Shown: positions 50,240-58,925, counted from the first letter of the stretch. The stretch: DNA of 64,000 bases from Micropruina sp. (GCA_016716635.1 JADJVZ010000011.1:620001-684000); one strand, 5' to 3'. Notes: generated by a model not told the origin, from the letters alone. A program made the numbers and translations.

Positions 50240-51328
50240 ATGGAAAACACCACCCGGCCGGACGCCGGCCCAGCTCTCATCGTCATCGACTTGCAGGACG
50301 GGTTCGAGGACCCGGCGTGGGGTCACACCAACTCGGACAACACGTGTCGCGACAACTGCCTCGCGCTCGTGGCTGCTTTCCGCGCCTCAGGCCTGCCGAT
50401 CGTCCTCGTGCGACACGACAGCCCAAAGCCCTGGAGCCCCTTGCGGCCAGGTCAGCCCGGCAACCGGCTCGACCCCGGTCTGGCGAGCGCCGACGCCGAT
50501 CTGGTGATCTCCAAGACCGTCAACTCGGTCTTCTACGGACAACCGGATCTGGCCGCATGGCTCCAGGACCGCGGCGTGCGGGATCTCGTGCTCTGCGGCA
50601 TCCAAACCAACATGTGTGTCGAGACCACGGCGCGAATGGCAGGCAACCTCGGGTATGCCGTCACCCTCCCGATCGACGCGACCCGCACGTTCGACCTCGC
50701 GGGGCCGACCATCGGGGGCCGCACGTGGCGCCTCTCGGCCGACGAGCTGCTCACGGCGACCGCAGTCTCCCTCCACGGCGGCGGCTTCGCCACCGTCGTC
50801 ACCACGGGCGACGTGCTGCGCGACCTGCCCGGCTCACCTCAATCGCGCACGCAACCGCAACCTCAACCCAAGGAGAAAGCCATGTGGACGACCACGCATT
50901 CCGACACGACCTCCGTGCCCCTCGACACGATCTGGGCAACTCTCATCGCGATCCACCGAGGCGAGCTCACCCTCCCCGGCGGCGACGCCTTCACCCCGCA
51001 CGGACCGCTGGCGGTCGGCGCCCACGTCGACGTGACACCCGCCGGTCAGGACACGATGACCTCCACCATCACAGTCTTCGAACCGCCACACCGATATGCC
51101 GATCGCACCGTGTTTGGGGGTCTTGTGTTGGACTTCGCCCACGACCTCAGCACCCAAGACGGGCAGACGCGGTTGCGCCACACGTTGACCATCACGGGCG
51201 AAGACGCTGGCACGGTGGGTCCCGAGCTCGGCCCGCAGATCAGTGCGGACTTCGCCGATCAGATGACTGCCTTGATACTCGCCGCGGGTCAGCGACTTGC
51301 CGACCCGGACGTGCAGCACGCGTCATGA
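50240..51328 (+). CDS. isochorismatase-like hydrolase fused in frame to an SRPBCC domain
   Basis: A 362-codon frame with two domains. Residues 1-195 are a cysteine hydrolase with D in LIVIDLQDGF, K in SKTVNSVF and C in GIQTNMCVE. Residues from about 215 are an SRPBCC (polyketide-cyclase-like) ligand-binding domain. The linker is Gln/Pro-rich and contains AAGGAG 6 bases before an internal ATG at 50882, like an intergenic gap whose stop codon is missing. Either a fusion protein or a fusion plus a separate second product could be made. ATG 50240 is preferred over ATG 50168, which overlaps the divergent regulator start. Confidence 0.8.
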   Translation: MENTTRPDAGPALIVIDLQDGFEDPAWGHTNSDNTCRDNCLALVAAFRASGLPIVLVRHDSPKPWSPLRPGQPGNRLDPGLASADADLVISKTVNSVFYGQPDLAAWLQDRGVRDLVLCGIQTNMCVETTARMAGNLGYAVTLPIDATRTFDLAGPTIGGRTWRLSADELLTATAVSLHGGGFATVVTTGDVLRDLPGSPQSRTQPQPQPKEKAMWTTTHSDTTSVPLDTIWATLIAIHRGELTLPGGDAFTPHGPLAVGAHVDVTPAGQDTMTSTITVFEPPHRYADRTVFGGLVLDFAHDLSTQDGQTRLRHTLTITGEDAGTVGPELGPQISADFADQMTALILAAGQRLADPDVQHAS

Positions 51329-51477
51329 CGGGCGGCTGGCTCGGTTGGGGCGCACGATCGCAACCATGGACGTCGTGGCCGAGCCGGTCAACCACCTGAC
51401 GCAGGTCGACCGGCGGGCCGAGGGGCCACATCCAGAGGGCGAGGGCCAGAAGCCCAGCCGCTTCGCTCAATGTGTCG

Positions 51478-52122
51478 TCAGACCCCGTAGGTGGCTCGGT
51501 ACTCCCGCATTGCTGGCAGGGATTCGGCGAATCGGCCGGTCTCGTCCAGGTAGTCGATGATGTCGCGCATGGTGACGATCGCGCGGACGTCGATGCCGTA
51601 GGTGCTGCTTAGCTCCTGGATGGCCGAGACCTCGCCCGAGCCGCGCTCCTGGCGGTCAACCGACACGACCACGCCGGCGATGGTGGCCCCGGTCTCGCGG
51701 ACGAGCTCGATGACTTCGCGGATCGCCGTGCCCGCCGTGATGACGTCATCGATGATGAGTACGCGGCCCGCCACGGGGGAGCCGACGAACAGCCCGCCCT
51801 CGCCGTGGTCCTTGGCCTCTTTGCGGTTGAACACCCACGGCAGGTCCAGGTCGAACTCGTTGGCGAGCTGGACGGCCGTGGCCGCCACCAGAGGGATGCC
51901 CTTGTACGCGGGTCCGAGCAGCACGTCGGGGTGGAGGCCGTCCCAGCCGGCCACGGCGGCGGCGTAGAAGTGGCCGAGGCCTGCGAGGGTCGCGCCCGTC
52001 CGGAACTGTCCGGTGTTCACGAAATAGGGCGAGGTGCGCCCCGACTTCAGCGTGAAACTGCCGAACCTCAAGGCCTCGTGCTCAAGGGCGAACTCGATGA
52101 ACTCACGCTGGTACTGCTGCAT
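51478..52122 (-). CDS. pyrE: orotate phosphoribosyltransferase
   Basis: A 214-residue type I phosphoribosyltransferase that makes OMP from orotate and PRPP. VLIIDDVITAGTAIRE is the PRPP-binding motif; FNRKEAKDHGEGG is the catalytic lysine loop and TLKSGRTSPYF the N-terminal signature. TAAGCT 7 bases before ATG 52122 suggests a leaderless mRNA. It is a single gene here; other pyr genes are not in the window. Confidence 0.96.
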   Translation of the reverse strand: MQQYQREFIEFALEHEALRFGSFTLKSGRTSPYFVNTGQFRTGATLAGLGHFYAAAVAGWDGLHPDVLLGPAYKGIPLVAATAVQLANEFDLDLPWVFNRKEAKDHGEGGLFVGSPVAGRVLIIDDVITAGTAIREVIELVRETGATIAGVVVSVDRQERGSGEVSAIQELSSTYGIDVRAIVTMRDIIDYLDETGRFAESLPAMREYRATYGV

Positions 52123-52129
52123 GCGGGCC

Positions 52130-52135
52130 AGCTTA
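52130..52135 (-). promoter_or_regulatory. -10 box of pyrE (leaderless)
   Basis: TAAGCT on the minus strand ends 7 bases before ATG 52122. Confidence 0.55.
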
Positions 52136-52169
52136 GTGAACCCCCGTGGGCCATCCGTTCGCCGTGGGG

Positions 52170-53846
52170 TTAAGGCAGCAGCTCGACGTAGCCGTCCGTC
52201 CCGTGCACGCGGATGCGTTGCCCATCACGGATCATCGTCGTCGCCCCCGTCACTCCCACGACGGCCGGCAGGCCGTATTCGCGGGCCACCACGGCGCCAT
52301 GGGTCATGAGGCCACCGACCTCGGTGACGAGCCCGGCGATGGTGACGAAGGCGGGCGTCCAACTGGGATCGGTGAACCGCGTGACGAGGATGTCGCCGCG
52401 TTCGAGGCGGCCCTGCCCGACGTCCTGCAGGACGCGCGCCCTGCCCTCGACGACGCCCGCCGAGACCGCCATACCCTCGAGCCGACCCGGGGGCACGTCG
52501 CCGCGGGCGTAACGACCGGCGAGCGCCTCTCCCTCGGACGTGAGCACCCGGGGCGGCGTGAGCGCCTCATAGCGGGCGAAGGCGCGTCTGCGCTCGGCCA
52601 CGAGGGCGGCGTCGAGGCGTTGGGTGCGGACGACCTCGCCCACCTCGGCGAAGGTGAGAAAGAAGAGGTCGTCGGCGTCGGCGAGCACGCCCGCCGCGAC
52701 GAGGCGGGCGGCCTCGCCGAGCAGCGCCTGCTTGTAGACCCAGTACCGGCTGACCATGCCGTACTTCGGATACTCGCGGTAGCCCATGAACGTCCGCAGG
52801 CGATCGATCGCGGCTTTGGTCTCGGACGCCTTGGCGTCCCCGTCCGGCAGCTGGCGAACCCGCTGCAGGACGTCCTGCTCTTTGGCCAACGCCTCCAGGC
52901 GCCCGGCCGCGAAACGCCCCTCGCCGGCGCCCGCCGTGAAGGTGTCCACGTTGGTGAGGATCATCGGTACCAGGGTCGACGGGCGTTCGCGCCACCGCGG
53001 ACGCGTGATGTCGATCTCGCCCACGCACCGCATCCCGTAGGTCTCGAGGAACGCTTCGATGGCGTCCCGGGCCTCCAGCCCGCCGGGAAGTCGGGGGAGG
53101 TCGGTGAGGAAGGCATCGTCTCGGACGTCCCGCAGGAAGGCCACCACCTCTGGGTGCGGACGCACGGCGTCCGCGACGTCCATGAGGGCCAGGCCCATCT
53201 CGGCCGTGACGTTGTGGGGCACCGAGAGCGTCAATGTGTCGGCAGCATTCGTCTCGCCCAGCCACTCCGCCAGCGTGTCATTGAGCCAGCGGCTCGCGTC
53301 CATCGCCGACATGAACACCTGGGTGCTCTGCGGATCGGTGAGCAGCCGCCGCAGCTCCGGTAAGTCGGCCGCGATGGCGTCGAGCAAGGCCGTCCCGGTC
53401 AGACCCCGGAGGGTCAGGGCGAGCGCCGCGACGGAGGCTTGATTGGCCGCGATGAGCTGCTCCACGAGGGCCGGATCGGCCGCCAGCGGCAGGACAGGTG
53501 CGATGCCCGTCGGCAAGGGCGGGGTCTCGGCCAGCGCCGGCAGGAAGTCGCCCCGATCCACCACCGTCTGCAGGGCGTCCGCGGTCAACTGATCCGAGCG
53601 CCGCAGGACGTCCAGGTACGGCCCCCGCGACGCCGGGGCGGCGAGCAGAGCGGTGACGTCCACGAACAGGCGTCCGCCGGCCACGGCCATCGGCCGGGGG
53701 GTGGTGAGCTGCCAGAACGACAGCCCCAACGGCTTCATGGCAGCGGTCATCATCTGGGCATGCCCCACCGAGACGTACACGTGGTTGGCCCGGTCGGGGG
53801 CCTCCGGCACGGGGTAGGCCGGCGCAGAATCGGATGGCGTGGTCAC
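52170..53846 (-). CDS. rifampin phosphotransferase-like protein lacking the ATP-binding domain
   Basis: A 558-residue protein that matches the middle and C-terminal parts of rifampin phosphotransferases. VSVGHAQMMTAAMKPLGLSFW begins the substrate-binding region; TEVGGLMTHGAVVAREYG carries the swivelling catalytic histidine H516. Full-length enzymes are about 860 residues and start with an ATP-grasp domain of roughly 320 residues, which is absent here: GTG 53846 with a GAGGAG site directly starts the second domain, and the next gene is divergent rimO. It may need a partner, have another role, or be a decayed gene with an intact frame. Confidence 0.8.
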   Translation of the reverse strand: MTTPSDSAPAYPVPEAPDRANHVYVSVGHAQMMTAAMKPLGLSFWQLTTPRPMAVAGGRLFVDVTALLAAPASRGPYLDVLRRSDQLTADALQTVVDRGDFLPALAETPPLPTGIAPVLPLAADPALVEQLIAANQASVAALALTLRGLTGTALLDAIAADLPELRRLLTDPQSTQVFMSAMDASRWLNDTLAEWLGETNAADTLTLSVPHNVTAEMGLALMDVADAVRPHPEVVAFLRDVRDDAFLTDLPRLPGGLEARDAIEAFLETYGMRCVGEIDITRPRWRERPSTLVPMILTNVDTFTAGAGEGRFAAGRLEALAKEQDVLQRVRQLPDGDAKASETKAAIDRLRTFMGYREYPKYGMVSRYWVYKQALLGEAARLVAAGVLADADDLFFLTFAEVGEVVRTQRLDAALVAERRRAFARYEALTPPRVLTSEGEALAGRYARGDVPPGRLEGMAVSAGVVEGRARVLQDVGQGRLERGDILVTRFTDPSWTPAFVTIAGLVTEVGGLMTHGAVVAREYGLPAVVGVTGATTMIRDGQRIRVHGTDGYVELLP

Positions 53847-53920
53847 AGCTTCTCCTCGTTCGAGTCGTCCCCGGGGCGGACGGGCCCATCATCCCGCACG
53901 GGCCTCTCAGACGGGTGGGC

Positions 53921-53926
53921 TAGATT
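53921..53926 (+). promoter_or_regulatory. -10 box of rimO (leaderless)
   Basis: TAGATT ends 6 bases before GTG 53933. Confidence 0.6.
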
Positions 53927-53932
53927 GTCCGG

Positions 53933-55360
53933 GTGACCGAGGCGACCACTGTTCAGATCGTGTCCCTCGGGTGCGCCCGCAACGACGTCGATTCCGATGA
54001 GTTGGCCGCGCGCCTCGAGGCCGGCGGCTTCCGGATCGTGGCCGAGGGCGAATCCGCGGAGGCCGTGCTGGTGAACACCTGCGGCTTCATCGATGCCGCC
54101 AAGAAGGACTCGATCGACACCTTGCTGGCGGCCTCCGATGCCCGAGACGAGGGCGTCAAGGCCGTCGTCGCGGTCGGGTGCATGGCCGAACGGTACGGAC
54201 GCGATCTCGGCGATTCCCTGCCCGAGGTGGACGCCGTGCTGGGCTTCGACGCCTATCCCGACATCGCCTCCCGGCTGCGGGGGATCATGGCTGGCGAGCG
54301 TCCGACATCGCACATTCCGCACGATCGCCGGCAGTTATTGCCGCTGGCCCCGCTCTCCCGTCCAGCGGCCGCCGCGTCGGTGATCGTCCCCGGCATGGGG
54401 GAGGCCCTCCACGCCACCGGCCCGACCGGTCCCGCCAGCGGACCGCGCGTCCTACGCCGACGCCTGGCGGGGGGCCCGTCCGCCCCGCTCAAGATCGCCT
54501 CCGGCTGCGATCGGCGCTGCGCCTTCTGCGCGATTCCTTCGTTCCGGGGGGCCTTCGTGTCCCGTCCGTCCGCCGACATCGTCACCGAGGCCCGCTGGCT
54601 GGTCGAGCAGGGCGTCCGCGAAGTGCTGCTGGTCAGCGAAAACACGTCCTCCTACGGCAAGGACCTCGGGGAGGCGCGCGCCCTGGAGCGGCTCATCGCC
54701 GACCTCTCGGGCGTCGACGGCCTGGAATGGATTCGGGTTTCCTATCTGCAACCGGCCGAGATCCGTCCGTCCTTGATCGAGGCCATGTGCGCCACCGACA
54801 AGGTGGTGCCGTACTTCGATCTGTCGTTCCAGCACGCCTCCGGGCCGCTGCTGCGTCGCATGCGGCGCTTCGGCGACGATCAGTCCTTCCTGGCGCTGCT
54901 GGACGGCATCCGCACGCTCGCCCCCAATGCGGGCATCCGCAGCAACGTCATCGTGGGCTTCCCTGGCGAAACCGACAAGGACTTCGAGACGCTCGTCCGG
55001 TTCGCCGAGGCCGCGCGCCTCGACGCCCTGGGGGTGTTCGGCTACTCCGACGAAGAAGGAACCGAGGGCGCCACGTTGGACGGCCACGTGTCCCAGGCCG
55101 TCATCGACGAGCGCTACGAAGAGCTGGCGTCCCTCGTCGATCAACTGTTGGACGCCCGGGCCGAGGAGCGCGTCGGCGAGCGCGTCCGCGTGCTCATCGA
55201 GGCACCGGACGGTACCGGACGAGCCGAGCACCAAGCCCCTGAAACCGACGGCAGCACGCAGATCACCGGGGCGGCCGCCGTTCCCGGCGAGTTCGTCTGG
55301 GGTAGGGTCACAGGGCATGAGGGAGTGGATCTGATGGCGGTCGCGGAGGCCCAATCATGA
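53933..55360 (+). CDS. rimO: ribosomal protein S12 methylthiotransferase
   Basis: A 475-residue radical-SAM enzyme that methylthiolates an aspartate of ribosomal protein S12. N-terminal cysteines lie in SLGCARNDVDS, NTCGFID and VGCMAE. The radical-SAM CX3CX2C is C192, C196, C199. An extended linker of about 60 residues before the radical-SAM domain is common in actinobacteria. A C-terminal TRAM domain is present. The stop overlaps pgsA by 4 bases. Confidence 0.95.
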   Translation: MTEATTVQIVSLGCARNDVDSDELAARLEAGGFRIVAEGESAEAVLVNTCGFIDAAKKDSIDTLLAASDARDEGVKAVVAVGCMAERYGRDLGDSLPEVDAVLGFDAYPDIASRLRGIMAGERPTSHIPHDRRQLLPLAPLSRPAAAASVIVPGMGEALHATGPTGPASGPRVLRRRLAGGPSAPLKIASGCDRRCAFCAIPSFRGAFVSRPSADIVTEARWLVEQGVREVLLVSENTSSYGKDLGEARALERLIADLSGVDGLEWIRVSYLQPAEIRPSLIEAMCATDKVVPYFDLSFQHASGPLLRRMRRFGDDQSFLALLDGIRTLAPNAGIRSNVIVGFPGETDKDFETLVRFAEAARLDALGVFGYSDEEGTEGATLDGHVSQAVIDERYEELASLVDQLLDARAEERVGERVRVLIEAPDGTGRAEHQAPETDGSTQITGAAAVPGEFVWGRVTGHEGVDLMAVAEAQS

Positions 55361-55941
55361 CGGCCGAACCGAGCCCCTGGAACGTGCCCAACGCGCTCAC
55401 CGTGGCGCGCATGCTCCTGGTTCCGGTGTTCGGATATCTCCTGCTTGCCCACCCGACCGACATCTCATGGCGCCTAGGCGCCACGGCCGTCTTCATCGTG
55501 GCGATCCTCACCGACCTGGCCGACGGCAAGATCGCCCGCAAGTACAACCTCATCACCCGGTTCGGGAAGATCTGGGATCCCGTCGCTGATAAGACCCTCA
55601 CCGGCATGGCGTTCGTGGGGCTCAGCATTCTCAACGAACTGCCCTGGTGGATCACCATCGTCATCCTGGTGCGCGAGTGGGGCATCACCTTGCTGCGGGT
55701 CGCCGTGCTGAAGTACGGCGTGATCTCGGCCAACCGCGGCGGCAAACTCAAGACCGTCATGCAGTCGGTGGCGCTCATCCTCTTCCTGCCTGGCCTGTGG
55801 TGGCTGCCCGCGCCGATCAGCTGGGTGGCCTGGGCCGCGATGATCGTGGCGCTCGTCCTCACGGTGCTCACGGGCCTGGACTACTGCCGCGAGGCCTACC
55901 GGATGCGCCAAAAGGCGTTGAGTGGGCATGGCCCGGCCTGA
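55357..55941 (+). CDS. pgsA: CDP-diacylglycerol--glycerol-3-phosphate 3-phosphatidyltransferase
   Basis: A 194-residue membrane enzyme that makes phosphatidylglycerol phosphate. The CDP-alcohol phosphotransferase motif is DLADGKIARKY followed by GKIWDPVADK, with all catalytic aspartates. Four to five membrane helices are visible. It is coupled to rimO by an ATGA overlap and to the amidase gene by a 14-base overlap. The order rimO-pgsA-cinA-clgR resembles the mycobacterial clgR region. Confidence 0.94.
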   Translation: MTAEPSPWNVPNALTVARMLLVPVFGYLLLAHPTDISWRLGATAVFIVAILTDLADGKIARKYNLITRFGKIWDPVADKTLTGMAFVGLSILNELPWWITIVILVREWGITLLRVAVLKYGVISANRGGKLKTVMQSVALILFLPGLWWLPAPISWVAWAAMIVALVLTVLTGLDYCREAYRMRQKALSGHGPA

Positions 55942-56425
55942 GGCCGACCAGGTTCACGAAGCGGCCGAGGCACTCGTCCGGACGCTGATCGCGCGCGGGC
56001 AAACCATCGCCACCGCCGAATCGCTGACCGGCGGGCTCATCGTGGGGGCCCTCACCAGCGTCGCCGGGGCATCGGCGGTCGTCCTGGGCGGGGTGGTCAC
56101 CTACGCCACTCGGTTGAAGCACGACCTCCTTGGCGTCCCGGAGAAGGTGCTGCGCCTTGACGGCGTCATCTCCGGGGCAACGGTCGCGGCGATGGCGGCG
56201 GGCGTCCGACGGGTGACCGGCGCCGACTGGGGGATCGCGGTCAGTGGCGTCGCGGGGCCTGATCCGCAAGAAGGGCATCTGCCGGGCGAGGTGTGGGTCT
56301 GCGTCCAAGGCCCCAGGGCCGTCCCGTGGACGAACGTCCATCACTTCGCGGGCGACCGCGCGGACGTCCGCGAACAGACGATTCTGACCGCGCTGCGAGC
56401 CTCCTTGGCACAGCTAGGCGCCTGA
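55928..56425 (+). CDS. pncC: CinA C-terminal domain protein, nicotinamide-nucleotide amidase
   Basis: A 165-residue single-domain amidase. ATAESLTGGLIVGALTSVAG carries the catalytic Ser/Thr region, and GIAVSGVAGPDPQEG the substrate loop. It deamidates NMN in NAD salvage. ATG 55928 is used; GTG 55922 would add two residues. It overlaps the end of pgsA by 14 bases, so it should be part of the rimO-pgsA operon. Confidence 0.9.
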   Translation: MARPEADQVHEAAEALVRTLIARGQTIATAESLTGGLIVGALTSVAGASAVVLGGVVTYATRLKHDLLGVPEKVLRLDGVISGATVAAMAAGVRRVTGADWGIAVSGVAGPDPQEGHLPGEVWVCVQGPRAVPWTNVHHFAGDRADVREQTILTALRASLAQLGA

Positions 56426-56498
56426 AGGGCCCGCCTCGGGAACATTCGGGCCCGGCGTTTCGTTGCCAGAAGCGATGACTACTACGGATATGGGCAGG

Positions 56499-56504
56499 TA
56501 CGCT
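56499..56504 (+). promoter_or_regulatory. -10 box of clgR (leaderless)
   Basis: TACGCT ends 6 bases before ATG 56511 and helps to choose this start over the ones at 56463 and 56475. Confidence 0.5.
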
Positions 56505-56510
56505 CACCCC

Positions 56511-56816
56511 ATGACTCTCACTCCCAGCGGCAAGCCGCAGCTCCTTCGCGAGTTGCTGGGCGAATCGTTGCGCGAACTTCGAGTATCGGAATCCTTGACG
56601 CTGCGCGAGGTTTCTGCCCGCGCCCGCGTCAGCCTCGGCTACCTCTCCGAGGTGGAACGAGGCCAAAAGGAGGCGTCCAGCGAACTGCTGAACGCCATTT
56701 GCGCGGCGCTGGACGTCTCGCTCGCCGATATGTTGCGCCTGGTCGGGGACCGCATCGACGCTACTGCGAACGTCGCGCCGCTGCCCCTTCGCACCACGCA
56801 CGTCGCCGCCGCCTGA
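56511..56816 (+). CDS. clgR: ClgR, regulator of Clp protease genes
   Basis: A 101-residue XRE-type regulator. The helix-turn-helix TLREVSARARVSLGYLSEVERG is nearly the same as in known ClgR proteins, and the following KEASSELLNAICAALD also matches. It activates clp genes and others after stress. The C-terminus ends in VAAA; Ala-Ala ends are recognised by Clp proteases and make ClgR unstable in corynebacteria and Streptomyces. Its place after pgsA and the amidase is conserved. The start is set by the -10 box. Confidence 0.93.
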   Translation: MTLTPSGKPQLLRELLGESLRELRVSESLTLREVSARARVSLGYLSEVERGQKEASSELLNAICAALDVSLADMLRLVGDRIDATANVAPLPLRTTHVAAA

Positions 56817-56818
56817 GC

Positions 56819-57013
56819 GTGCACGAAGCCGACTTCTGGCTCCGCATGGAGCGCGCGCTGGGTACGGCGTATTCCCGAGCCTGGTCCGAGACCGTCGTGA
56901 TGAGCGACCTGGGCGGGCGGACGGTCCTCGAAGCTCTCCGCGCTGGCGTGCCGTGCAAGGCGGTGTGGCTCTCGGTGTGGCGCCAACTCGAACTTCCCGA
57001 CACTCAACGCTGA
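56819..57013 (+). CDS. DUF3046 protein
   Basis: A 64-residue protein, MHEADFWLRMERALG at its start and LGGRTVLEALRAGVPCKAVW in the middle, matching the DUF3046 family found before recA in many actinobacteria. GTG 56819 lies 2 bases after the clgR stop. Function unknown. The frame is open further upstream only inside clgR. Confidence 0.85.
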   Translation: MHEADFWLRMERALGTAYSRAWSETVVMSDLGGRTVLEALRAGVPCKAVWLSVWRQLELPDTQR

Positions 57014-57081
57014 GGCCGCGACCGGGAACCGCAGATCGGGCGGCGCCGAAGTCGAATGTGCTGGGCGTGTCGGCGCGCAGT

Positions 57082-57095
57082 CGAACACCTGTTCG
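57082..57095. promoter_or_regulatory. LexA (SOS) box of recA
   Basis: CGAACACCTGTTCG matches the actinobacterial SOS box CGAACRNRYGTTCG at all but one position. It lies 132 bases before the recA ATG. Confidence 0.85.
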
Positions 57096-57154
57096 TTAAA
57101 GTAACCCTGACGAACTCACCCGGGTTATCCACAACTTCGCCGCCTCGCGACGTT

Positions 57155-57177
57155 TTGTCAGTGGGTCTGCCTAGTGT
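57155..57177 (+). promoter_or_regulatory. PafBC-dependent (RecA-NDp) promoter of recA
   Basis: TTGTCAGTG-N8-TAGTGT (57155-57163 and 57172-57177) is an exact match to the motif TTGTCRGTG-N8-TANNNT of the LexA-independent DNA-damage promoters of mycobacteria. Transcription would start near 57184, 43 bases before recA. Confidence 0.85.
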
Positions 57178-57226
57178 GAAGAACGTCATCAGGAGTAACC
57201 GGGGTCACCCGAAGGAAGGACGCATC

Positions 57227-58276
57227 ATGGCTGTCGCGGATCGCGAGAAGGCCCTTCAGGCCGCTCTGGCTCAAATTGAGAAGCAGCACGGCAAGGGTTC
57301 CGTGATGCGGCTGGGCGAAGACACGCGCCAGCCCATCGAGGTCATCCCCACCGGGTCCATCGCCCTCGACGTGGCCCTCGGTATCGGCGGGTTGCCGCGT
57401 GGGCGGGTCGTGGAGATCTACGGCCCCGAGTCCAGCGGTAAGACGACCGTGGCGCTGCACGTCATCGCCAACGCTCAGGCCGCCGGCGGCATCTGCGCGT
57501 TCATCGATGCTGAGCACGCGCTCGATCCTGATTACGCCCAGAAGCTTGGTGTCGACACCGACGCCTTGCTGGTCAGCCAGCCCGATAACGGCGAGCAGGC
57601 CCTGGAGATCGCCGACATGTTGGTCCGCTCCGGGGCGTTGGCGCTCATCGTCATCGACTCCGTCGCGGCGCTCACGCCCCGCGCCGAGATCGAGGGCGAG
57701 ATGGGCGACAGCCACGTCGGTCTCCAGGCCCGGCTCATGAGCCAAGCGCTGCGCAAGATGACCGGCGCCCTCTCCCAGGCTGGCACCACCGCGATCTTCA
57801 TCAACCAGCTGCGCGAGAAGATCGGCGTCATGTTCGGTTCGCCCGAGACCACCACCGGTGGCCGCGCCCTGAAGTTCTACTCCTCCGTGCGCCTCGACGT
57901 GCGGCGCATCGAGACGCTGAAAGACGGCTCCGACATGGTCGGCAACCGCACCCGCGTCAAGGTCGCCAAGAACAAAGTCGCCCCGCCGTTCAAGCAGGCC
58001 GAGTTCGACATCATCTACGGTCAAGGCATCTCCCGCGAGGGCAGCCTCATCGACCTCGGGGTCGAGTGCGGCATCGTCCGCAAGGCCGGGGCCTGGTTCA
58101 CCTACGAGGCCGATCAGCTGGGGCAGGGTAAAGAGAACGCCCGCAACTTCCTGAGGAACAACCCCGACATCGCCGACACCCTTGAGAAGCGCATCCTCGC
58201 GCACATGGGTATCGGGCAAGACGCCAAGGGCGTTCCCGACGGCATCGACCCGGTGACTGGCGAGGTGGCCTTCTAG
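57227..58276 (+). CDS. recA: recombinase RecA
   Basis: A 349-residue recombinase. Walker A is GPESSGKTT, Walker B ends in LIVIDSVAALTP, and the DNA-binding loop region includes NQLREKIGVMFGSPETTTGG. No intein is present. GAAGGAAGGA lies 6 bases before ATG 57227; longer frames begin inside the promoter. Both a LexA box and a PafBC-type promoter control it, so SOS and the LexA-independent response should both act. recX follows. Confidence 0.98.
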   Translation: MAVADREKALQAALAQIEKQHGKGSVMRLGEDTRQPIEVIPTGSIALDVALGIGGLPRGRVVEIYGPESSGKTTVALHVIANAQAAGGICAFIDAEHALDPDYAQKLGVDTDALLVSQPDNGEQALEIADMLVRSGALALIVIDSVAALTPRAEIEGEMGDSHVGLQARLMSQALRKMTGALSQAGTTAIFINQLREKIGVMFGSPETTTGGRALKFYSSVRLDVRRIETLKDGSDMVGNRTRVKVAKNKVAPPFKQAEFDIIYGQGISREGSLIDLGVECGIVRKAGAWFTYEADQLGQGKENARNFLRNNPDIADTLEKRILAHMGIGQDAKGVPDGIDPVTGEVAF

Positions 58277-58295
58277 GCCACCTACGCCGGGTGGC
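58277..58295 (+). terminator. hairpin between recA and recX
   Basis: GCCACC/GGTGGC with a 7-base loop directly after the recA stop. It has no T tract. It may lower read-through into recX, as hairpins in this position do elsewhere. Confidence 0.4.
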
Positions 58296-58346
58296 GTGGC
58301 TCCCCGAAGGCACGCCGAAGCACGATAGGACGAAGCAGGGCAAGCA

Positions 58347-58925
58347 ATGGCATGGCCGCAGCAGAGCGGAGGGAGTCGGCGACGACGACCCGAGCCGCCC
58401 GCGGAGGTGGAGTCATCCGAAGAAATGGAGACGCCAGCGCGAACCTATGAGTTCGCCCGAGAGATTGCGCTTCGGTTGTTGACCACGCGGGCCCGCTCAG
58501 CCAAAGAGTTGCGCGATGCTCTCGCCGCCAAAGGGGTTCCCGACAAGATCACCGACGAAGTCCTGGAACGCTTTGGTGACGTGGGCTTGGTGAACGATGC
58601 GTCGTTCGCCCAGGCTTGGGTCGAGAGCGGCCAGCGGAGGCTGCGGTCGCGGCGGGGCATCGCTCAAGAACTCGGCCGCAAGGGCATCGACAAAGAGACC
58701 GCCGGTGAGGCCTTAGCCGCGGTCGACGATGAGGCCGAGCTCGCGGCCGCGCGCGAACTAGCTGGCAAACGCCTCCGCTCCATGGCCTCGCAACCGCGTG
58801 AGGTTGCCCGCCGGCGGCTCGCGGGAGTGCTGGCGCGCCGGGGGTTCTCGGCAGGCGTGGTGACATGCGTCGTCTCCGAGACCACGGGCGCCACCGAATG
58901 GGCCTCTGACAACGAATTCGACTGA
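58347..58925 (+). CDS. recX: regulatory protein RecX
   Basis: A 192-residue protein with the three-helix repeats of RecX, which binds RecA filaments and limits their activity. ALRLLTTRARSAKELRDAL and GLVNDASFAQAWVESGQRR are typical. The first 30 residues are Arg/Glu/Pro-rich and not conserved, so a later start at the methionine near residue 27 is possible. It lies 70 bases after recA and is probably co-transcribed. Confidence 0.92.
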   Translation: MAWPQQSGGSRRRRPEPPAEVESSEEMETPARTYEFAREIALRLLTTRARSAKELRDALAAKGVPDKITDEVLERFGDVGLVNDASFAQAWVESGQRRLRSRRGIAQELGRKGIDKETAGEALAAVDDEAELAAARELAGKRLRSMASQPREVARRRLAGVLARRGFSAGVVTCVVSETTGATEWASDNEFD

